This document shows, in pieces, positions 57,525 to 64,000 of a stretch of DNA of 64,000 nucleotides. Under the pieces are notes generated by a model that had not been told where the DNA came from, did no database searches, and saw only the letters and a program-made list of their open reading frames with translations. Source of the DNA: Acidobacteriaceae bacterium (lineage in GTDB: Bacteria; Acidobacteriota; Terriglobia; Terriglobales; Acidobacteriaceae). The stretch spans positions 1 through 64,000 of the forward strand of contig JANXYB010000082.1 in NCBI GenBank assembly GCA_025350325.1, given 5' to 3'. The position numbers were made by a program, and so were the translations under genes. Every line of letters begins with the position of its first letter. Positions within the stretch are counted from its first letter, which is position 1.

Positions 57525-58940
57525 TCACGGCTTCGCTAAATCAGGTACCTTGGCAGCGGAAACGAACTGCTGCACTTCGGCCCTCTCTTTATCAACCTCG
57601 GCCAGGTGATCCGCGCGAAGCTTTTGATATACGGCAAATTCGGCTTGGGCGCTGTCTTTCTTTCCAACGTGAACGAAATCGGTGGCGAGCCGATAATGCG
57701 CATCTGCCAGGTTCGGATTGAGGTTCAACGCGCGCGCGTAATGAGAAATTGACTGCTCGTATTTATGTTGGTCTGCGTACAGATTTCCCAACTGCACATG
57801 CGCTTCGGCAAGAGAATCGTCCAATGCGATTGCTTTCAGCAAGAGGGATTCAACAGCGCCCAGTTCTAACCCTGCATCGCCGGCGCGCTTTCCTTTCCAC
57901 ATACTGATCGCATAGTAATATTGGGCCAACGCATTCGTCGGTTGCATTTCAGCATAGCGGCGAAATCTCTGTATCACTTCGTCGGCTTGCAGTGGGGAAC
58001 TGTTGTAAGCCTTGGAAAGAAAAAGATAACAGCGCGCATCGGATGGATCCAGATCAGCCGCAGCGATCAGGGCCTTGACCGCGTCATCGTATTTTCCTCG
58101 CGAGTAGAGTGCAAGACCCAGACCAATTTGAATCCGTGGCGACTTCGGATAAAGCTCAGCCCCGCGTTTAAAGATCGAGATGGCCGGCTCGTAGGTTCTG
58201 TGCAGGAGCATCTCGCTTCCCCAATCGAACAGGTTCCCCTCACTAGGATCGAGGTGCGCAGCCGCTTCGTATTCATTGGCTGCAGGCAGATATTGCCCGT
58301 CCTTCTCGTCGATCTGGCCGAGCAGGTTGTGCAGCTCCCCGGCGTCTTTGTGCGTGATTAAAGTCTGCACGACTTGCCGCGCATCCTCGAGCTTGCCCAA
58401 AACGAAATCCGCCATTGCCAAGTCGTAGCCGTTGTCATAAGCATCAGGCTTAACCTGCTGGGCGCGCGCGAGGAATGGCTGCCCGTCAGCAACCTTCCCC
58501 AATCGAATGTAGAACTCCCCCAGGTTGTGGTTGACGTCATAGCTGTTTGGCTCCAGGGTAAGCGCTTTACGAAACTGCTCGCCGGCCAACGCAGCTTTAC
58601 CTGAATGAAGAAGGCTTGCCCCCAGGTTGGTTCTGGCTTCACCTGAATCTGGATTCAACTGAACCGCAGCCTTAAGGTGTTCTATTGCCTTGTCGTCTCT
58701 CGACGTAGACGCATACAACATGCCCAGGAGTTCGTGGATCTCGTAGCTCTTCGGCGCGAACGGCAAAAGTTGTTCCAGTTTGATCACGGCCTCTCGATAA
58801 CGACCGGCGTCATAGTCCGCCACCGCCGATTGATATTGCCGATCCAACTTCTGCTTCTGCGCGTCTTCTGCCGCCGCAAGCGAGCCACAAGCCAGAGCAC
58901 AAGCGATGATCAACGAGCCGAACCGAGGCTTCCTCCTCAC
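57525..58940 (-). CDS. Exported TPR protein
   Basis: Multiple TPRs. GTG at 58940 has an SD (GGAGG-TGGACA-GTG) and leads into SLIIACALACGSLAAAED signal peptide; the listed start 58997 lies by a terminator hairpin. Confidence 0.8.
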   Translation of the reverse strand: MRRKPRFGSLIIACALACGSLAAAEDAQKQKLDRQYQSAVADYDAGRYREAVIKLEQLLPFAPKSYEIHELLGMLYASTSRDDKAIEHLKAAVQLNPDSGEARTNLGASLLHSGKAALAGEQFRKALTLEPNSYDVNHNLGEFYIRLGKVADGQPFLARAQQVKPDAYDNGYDLAMADFVLGKLEDARQVVQTLITHKDAGELHNLLGQIDEKDGQYLPAANEYEAAAHLDPSEGNLFDWGSEMLLHRTYEPAISIFKRGAELYPKSPRIQIGLGLALYSRGKYDDAVKALIAAADLDPSDARCYLFLSKAYNSSPLQADEVIQRFRRYAEMQPTNALAQYYYAISMWKGKRAGDAGLELGAVESLLLKAIALDDSLAEAHVQLGNLYADQHKYEQSISHYARALNLNPNLADAHYRLATDFVHVGKKDSAQAEFAVYQKLRADHLAEVDKERAEVQQFVSAAKVPDLAKP

Positions 58941-58969
58941 TGTCCACCTCCGTGATCGCCGCGTGAGCA

Positions 58970-59021
58970 AATGCAAAAGAGAACCCCGGAAAGGCACCCA
59001 GCAGGCGCGCCTTTCCGGGGT
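58970..59021 (-). terminator. Intrinsic terminator of the TonB-dependent receptor gene
   Basis: Minus strand: ACCCCGGAAAGGC-13 nt-GCCTTTCCGGGGT (13-bp perfect stem; arms 59009-59021 and 58983-58995) followed by TCTCTTTTGC. Confidence 0.8.
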
Positions 59022-59034
59022 GGTCTCATCTTAG

Positions 59035-62000
59035 CTAGTAGTACAGTTTCAGAGCAAATTGAATCTGCCTTGGGGCATTGGGAGCGTTGCGGGTCGATCC
59101 AATCGCGCCGAAGTTATTGGCGTTGGTGAAGTCGGTTGATCCGCCGATTGACACCACACCGTTGCCTCCAAATCCGGGCGCGTTGAAGTTCGGATGATTG
59201 AGGATGTTGAAGAATTCGGCCCGGAACTGCGCCGAGAAGCGTTCGTTGAACTTAAAGGCCTTGAAACTCGAGAAGTCGAAATTGTGAAATCCTGGCGTCA
59301 CGGTCTGGCCTGGTTTGTCGCCTAGAATAGCCGCCCCGGTCAACGGTATGCATCCTGGTGCAATCTTGGGGTCAGCCCCCAGAGGACACGCCTGTTGGAA
59401 AGCTGCAGGATTGCCAAACCAATACGGAAGATTTGTTCCAGAGCTATTGACCCTGGTATGAATACCAAGTTTTTGACTTTGGCCGGGAACCTTGATGGCG
59501 TTGCAGCCAGTGCCCTCAGTCACGCTGGTTGGACAGCCGATATTAAGCGGCTGGCCGCCTTGAAGCACCACAATCCAGTTGACTGCCCAGCCACCGAGAA
59601 CTGCGTCCCCCATACCTCCGGTATGCATATAGCGCCGACCCTTGCCAAACGGGAGTTCGTACCCGCCGCTGAAGTGCAGCACGGACCGAATATCAAAGTT
59701 GGCCAGAGCCCAGTCGAATTTAGGACCGAGACCTGGTACCTCCGGCGCACGGTATCCACCCTGACTCCCGCCGTTGAGCAAGTCACCCGCGTCGGACATT
59801 GTCTTCGAATAGGTGTAGGCAAGAAGAAAGGTCAGTCCGTTTGAGAATTGCTGTTCGAGCTTCGTCTGCAGGCCGTTGTAGTTGCTTGCGCCTACCGTTT
59901 TTTGGTAACTGGAGCTACGTCCGAAGTCTGGAAAGGGGACCTCATTGTTTGGGTACGGATCTGACAGGGAATGCCCCTTAGGCCAGAGTTGCCGCACGTT
60001 GTTGGTGCCGACACCTGTCTGGAGATCCTGTCCGTCCGTAAACACGTACGAGGCCTGTGCCGACAGGGTGCGCCTCAACGAGTATTGAACGGTGAGGTTG
60101 GCGCTTAGAGTGCGGGGGGTCTGGTAATCAAATTGAAGTCCCTGCAAATTTAATCCCTTAGCGTTTACAGCAAGAGGTGTCAGACCAATGCAACTGAATC
60201 CGGATTCGAAGGTTGCGGTACCACCTGGACCTCCTGTACCGCAGCCGGCGAACGGAGTATTAATGCTCACCGGATTGACCTGGCTGTCAGTTCCCTGCGG
60301 AACATAATTGAAGTTGAAAACAAAAGGATAATTCTCACCGATGTTGGGCCCGTATCCCTGGTTCTCGAACGAGTTATAGAAGAGACCAAAGCCGCCACGA
60401 GTCACTAATTTTGGGGTCACTTCATAAGCAAAACCGACACGGGGCGCAAAATTATTCTTTTGCGTTCTGAGGAGCCCTTGACCGTACTTGTTGGTTGGGG
60501 TAAGCGCAATGCCATCCTTAGTCAACAGGTCGGTAAAGCTTGTGGACAGGCCGCGATTGTCTTTGCCTGAAGCTGGGATTAGGTATTCGGGCTTGTTATC
60601 AGGAACGCCACTCGGAACGAAGTTGGCCTGCCCGCCGTTTTGTTCGTTAATCGGGCCGAAGTAATCCCAGCGCAGGCCGAGGTTGAGGGTCAGCTTCGGA
60701 TTGACCTTCCAATCGTCCTGAACGTACGAAGCAAAGTACATTTTTTCATCGTAGGTCTTGTTGATATTCGAGGCGTATACCTGGTCAGCACCGCCGGAGT
60801 AATTGATGCCGTTCGCCACGGTCGCCGCTTCAGGTTGTAGCAAGAATTGCGCGATACCGGTGGTGCCAGACTTTCCGACAACATCTGTAAAAGAGCCGTT
60901 GTAGTCGAATTGACCGCGTGACCACGCCGGCTGCAATGTAGAGAACTTTACGTGCTGATATTCAATGCCCGCCTTGAAGTTGTGCTTACCGTAAACTTTT
61001 GAGAAGTCATCGGTAACCTGGAGAGTCTGGCTGACCTCATCGGATGGCAGGAAGTTGTTGCTTCCGAGAGTGGCTAGTCCGCCGAAGCCGAACGCCGGCA
61101 GACCGCCGTTTTCCGCCACCTGCGGGATGCCTTGAATTCCGAATTTCGCCGGTATATCTAAAACGGAGCCGACCGGGCCGAAGCGCGTGGTGTGAAGGTG
61201 GTTGAAGCCTCCGCGAACCTGATTGACGGTGCTTGGACTAAACACGTGGGTCCAAGCAGCGACAGCCTGATCCGACTTCGCAGTCTGGAGGCCTTGCTGG
61301 AAGCTGCCACCGTCGGCTATGCCTCCGAACGGGCCCGGAATATACTGCGGGTCATCTGAATAGCTGAAACGGAAGAATATTTGTTCTTTTTCGTTGGGAT
61401 TGAAGTCGGCCCGGGTATCGAAGGTGTTTTCATGCTCATAAAGTTTAGGGCTCGATGTGAAATTGTTGTTGGGACTGGAATTGGTTGGGGCTGGATAAAG
61501 GTTCAGGAGGGCAACGGCTGCGGGATCGACTCTACCGGCCGGAAGAATGTTGAGGCCGCAGGCACCGGCGGTGAAGAGTAACGTTGACGCGGCACAAGTT
61601 CCAAATGGATCGCGGACATAGCCAGTAGCCGTTGCGGCGAGGCCCGACACCGGATCGGTTTGACCAGCTGTCACCGTGCGCGTAGTAGCAGGATCCATCA
61701 CAGTGCCCTTCGGTACTGTTCGACCTAGATTATCGGTTTCGGTCGAACCCTGATTGGCAGCGAGGATGGCGGTGAGGTCAGTGTACCCGCTCGCACGCTC
61801 GGTCGCGGTTGGAACGGTCGCGCTACCGGACGTGTTGCCTTGGACGCGCCGCTTTCCTTCGTAATCGCCGAAGAAAAATACCTTGTTCTTAATGATGGGG
61901 CCGCCGCCGGAAACACCGAATTGATTCAGGCGCAATTTGCCCTTGAAGGGTATGGGTGAGTTGCTTTCGAACCAGTCTGTAGCGTCGAGTTTGTCATTGC

Positions 62001-62817
62001 GGAAAAACTCCCACGCCGCACCATGAAGACTGTTAGTTCCGGATTTGATGGTCGCGTTGAGAACAGCTCCAGCAGACCGACCAAGCTCGGCGCTGAAGTC
62101 CGCGGTCTGAACCTTGAACTCCTGGATCGCATCGACCGGAGGAAGGATGATGAAATTGGTTCCGTTTAAGAAATCGACGGCGTTTGAGTTGTTATCGATA
62201 CCATCGAGAAGGTAGTTATTTTGCGCGGGGCGAAGGCCATTGGCTGAGAAAGCACCTGAGGCCGCATTGCCTCTGGTATCGGCCTGCGGGGTTTGCATGC
62301 CGGCTCCGAGTTGGGCCAGAAATGTGAAGTTGCGTCCGTTCAGAGGAAGGGCGTTCACTTCTTCGCCGCCGATGACCTGCCCTACAGAAGCTTCCTCGGT
62401 TTGCAGCAGGGGAGGCGCAGTATTGACTTCAACCGTCTCAGTAGTAGCGCCAAGCTTCAAACTCACGTTGATCTGCAAGACCTGCGCGACGCTTACAGTG
62501 ACGTTTTTCTGCGTAGTCTTAGCGAAACCTTGAGCCGTGACCGTTACGGTGTAGTGCCCCGTCCTGACCGGTGAGAATGTGTATGAGCCGTTGCTATTCG
62601 ATTTGACTTCCAAAGTCATTCCCTGGTCGATATTTTGGAGGGTAACTTGCGCATTAGGCACCACTGCGCCACTCGAATCCAGAACGGTTCCGGTGATAGC
62701 TCCTTCGTCTACCTGACCGAACGCGCACTGCCTCGAGGAGAGCAAAACACACAGACAAAAGACGGCCAGGACACTAGAAGCCCTCAACCACGCAAATTTT
62801 CCTTGTTCGATGCCCAT
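59035..62817 (-). CDS. TonB-dependent receptor with carboxypeptidase-regulatory-like N-terminal domain (Oar-like)
   Basis: GAITGTVLDSSGAVVPNAQVTLQNIDQGMTLEVKSNSNGSYTFSPVRTGHYTVTVTAQGF, plug-like LNGRNFTFLAQL, large beta-barrel, C-terminal RQIQFALKLYY. Confidence 0.93.
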   Translation of the reverse strand: MGIEQGKFAWLRASSVLAVFCLCVLLSSRQCAFGQVDEGAITGTVLDSSGAVVPNAQVTLQNIDQGMTLEVKSNSNGSYTFSPVRTGHYTVTVTAQGFAKTTQKNVTVSVAQVLQINVSLKLGATTETVEVNTAPPLLQTEEASVGQVIGGEEVNALPLNGRNFTFLAQLGAGMQTPQADTRGNAASGAFSANGLRPAQNNYLLDGIDNNSNAVDFLNGTNFIILPPVDAIQEFKVQTADFSAELGRSAGAVLNATIKSGTNSLHGAAWEFFRNDKLDATDWFESNSPIPFKGKLRLNQFGVSGGGPIIKNKVFFFGDYEGKRRVQGNTSGSATVPTATERASGYTDLTAILAANQGSTETDNLGRTVPKGTVMDPATTRTVTAGQTDPVSGLAATATGYVRDPFGTCAASTLLFTAGACGLNILPAGRVDPAAVALLNLYPAPTNSSPNNNFTSSPKLYEHENTFDTRADFNPNEKEQIFFRFSYSDDPQYIPGPFGGIADGGSFQQGLQTAKSDQAVAAWTHVFSPSTVNQVRGGFNHLHTTRFGPVGSVLDIPAKFGIQGIPQVAENGGLPAFGFGGLATLGSNNFLPSDEVSQTLQVTDDFSKVYGKHNFKAGIEYQHVKFSTLQPAWSRGQFDYNGSFTDVVGKSGTTGIAQFLLQPEAATVANGINYSGGADQVYASNINKTYDEKMYFASYVQDDWKVNPKLTLNLGLRWDYFGPINEQNGGQANFVPSGVPDNKPEYLIPASGKDNRGLSTSFTDLLTKDGIALTPTNKYGQGLLRTQKNNFAPRVGFAYEVTPKLVTRGGFGLFYNSFENQGYGPNIGENYPFVFNFNYVPQGTDSQVNPVSINTPFAGCGTGGPGGTATFESGFSCIGLTPLAVNAKGLNLQGLQFDYQTPRTLSANLTVQYSLRRTLSAQASYVFTDGQDLQTGVGTNNVRQLWPKGHSLSDPYPNNEVPFPDFGRSSSYQKTVGASNYNGLQTKLEQQFSNGLTFLLAYTYSKTMSDAGDLLNGGSQGGYRAPEVPGLGPKFDWALANFDIRSVLHFSGGYELPFGKGRRYMHTGGMGDAVLGGWAVNWIVVLQGGQPLNIGCPTSVTEGTGCNAIKVPGQSQKLGIHTRVNSSGTNLPYWFGNPAAFQQACPLGADPKIAPGCIPLTGAAILGDKPGQTVTPGFHNFDFSSFKAFKFNERFSAQFRAEFFNILNHPNFNAPGFGGNGVVSIGGSTDFTNANNFGAIGSTRNAPNAPRQIQFALKLYY

Positions 62818-63220
62818 ACGAAAACCTCCGATCGTTTCAGCCAGCGGCCTGCGCCCGCTTGGGGGCGGAATTCAACTGTGTAACGGGAATGACCGTATCA
62901 TGTAAACGGTTTCAGCCGAATTCGACCCGAAGGTAGCCGATACCCACGATGTTTGTCAACTAAAAGGTGGAGACGACCGAATTTCGCAAACTTTTGGCGG
63001 TTGCCGCTGCTGTCACAGGTAGTGATTTCTATGCGAATATCACCCGAGTGCCATTGGTTAGTCCCCTCGACTAGGCAAACTCGTTGAGGCACCTGCACGG
63101 CAGCGAGCCGATACCTATCGCTTCTTGGTTTTCGGAATACCCAGGAGGACATCCTCCAAACAGTTTCCTTGGCGAATGCTATTATTTGGCCATCTTGCTC
63201 GCCCCGAGAAGTTCTTTCAA

Positions 63221-64000
63221 ATGACGTCCCACTCACAGGTTGATAAACGGTTGATCTCGCGGCGAGCCATTCTTAAAGCATTTCGGTTTGCGCCACTGTT
63301 ATTTCGGGCCGCACCACTTTGCGCGTTCGCTCATTCGAACGAGCCTGTCGCAGGCGCCATTCAACATGGCGAATTATTTCCTTTTTCTGAAATTCGCCTA
63401 AAGCCAAATTATCCGTCGCCTTCTCCTTTAGCGGATGTGCTGGCGCTGGTGGATCCGGGCACGGATGAATACATCACAGAGAAATACGCTTTAGAAATTG
63501 AGACGGTGTTGAAACAGTGGGGGGAGGCTCTTAAAGCACCTACGGGCAATAATTCCGCGTTAGCGAGCGCACTGAATACAACACTTGAAGCAACACCGCT
63601 GATTGCGGTGAAGGAAACCACTGTACGTTCTGCGCAAGGGTTCAATGTTTTGAGGCGTGAATTCGGCCCGGATCGAGTCGCCGGCCGAGAACGCTTTGTT
63701 GCAAGCGTGGTTGAATGGTTGGGGCAGGCGACGCGCGTCGAGACAGCGGAATTCGAAATTTTCGACATAGAAGAACTTGGCGCCAACCCGCTCTCCGTTC
63801 GCACCGACGTACGCTACGACATTGTTTGCAGTCGCGGCCATGATCAACGCGAAGAGCGCGTTGGATCGTGGCGCATCGAATGGTCGTACAACGAGTCATC
63901 GCGATGGAAAGCCGTGAGGTGGGATGCGGGCGAAGAGACGGTCTGCGCTGCAAGTGGCCCAGTCTTCATCGACATCACCGCGGAGGCGCTTGGCGCAGTC
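63221..64000 (+). CDS. N-terminal part of a CRTAC1/ASPIC-UnbV-like protein, truncated by window edge
   Basis: Open frame from ATG 63221 to the window end (MTSHSQVDKRLISRRAILKAFRFAPL...GPVFIDITAEALGAV), absent from the ORF track because it has no stop. Family assignment rests on remembered resemblance of the N-terminal region. Confidence 0.6.
   Translation, partial: MTSHSQVDKRLISRRAILKAFRFAPLLFRAAPLCAFAHSNEPVAGAIQHGELFPFSEIRLKPNYPSPSPLADVLALVDPGTDEYITEKYALEIETVLKQWGEALKAPTGNNSALASALNTTLEATPLIAVKETTVRSAQGFNVLRREFGPDRVAGRERFVASVVEWLGQATRVETAEFEIFDIEELGANPLSVRTDVRYDIVCSRGHDQREERVGSWRIEWSYNESSRWKAVRWDAGEETVCAASGPVFIDITAEALGAV

Noticed and set aside
1-64000. tRNA, rRNA, CRISPR array, IS element or prophage
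   Set aside because: No regular repeat/spacer pattern, transposase or phage motifs, or tRNA-like T-loop sequences recognised. A tRNAscan/minced run would be needed to be definitive.

Overview
The window is bacterial and coding-dense. Its gene content (Oar-like TonB receptor, CRTAC1-like start, many TPR proteins) looks like Acidobacteriota, but that is inference. No rRNA, tRNA, CRISPR, IS element or prophage was recognised. Main blocks: (1) 1-5.8 kb, a GMC oxidoreductase beside c-type cytochromes, including a 1116-aa ORF joining duplicated TM units, a catalase-like domain and a dihaem RoxA-like cytochrome. (2) 8.7-15.25 kb, a staphyloxanthin-like C30 carotenoid operon: two CrtN/CrtP-type desaturases, an aldehyde dehydrogenase fused to a DUF2141-like domain, a CrtQ-like glycosyltransferase and a CrtO-like acyltransferase. 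(3) 16.4-29.6 kb, the strongest candidate for an undescribed system: two paralogous tetrahaem cytochromes, a monohaem cytochrome, two TPR proteins, a parvulin-type PPIase, a predicted outer-membrane beta-barrel, two NHL-repeat proteins, and multihaem cytochromes with 11 (+1 CXXXCH) and 16 haem motifs. It resembles a porin-cytochrome electron conduit and has two CRP/FNR-like palindromes. (4) 29.7-44.8 kb, glycan enzymes, a sirohaem nitrite/sulfite reductase with cysG behind a terminator-like leader, MTA phosphorylase plus PfkB kinase, and a translationally coupled MgtC-dapF-ldcA-mpl run. (5) 44.8-55 kb, SPOR, slipin/NfeD, TPR, GT39, FkbM, MFS and phytanoyl-CoA dioxygenase genes. (6) 55-64 kb, an uncharacterised gene coupled to a Tat alkaline-phosphatase-like gene, a TPR protein, a large TonB-dependent receptor and the start of a CRTAC1-like protein. 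Family names come from motif recognition in the supplied translations; no database search was run.
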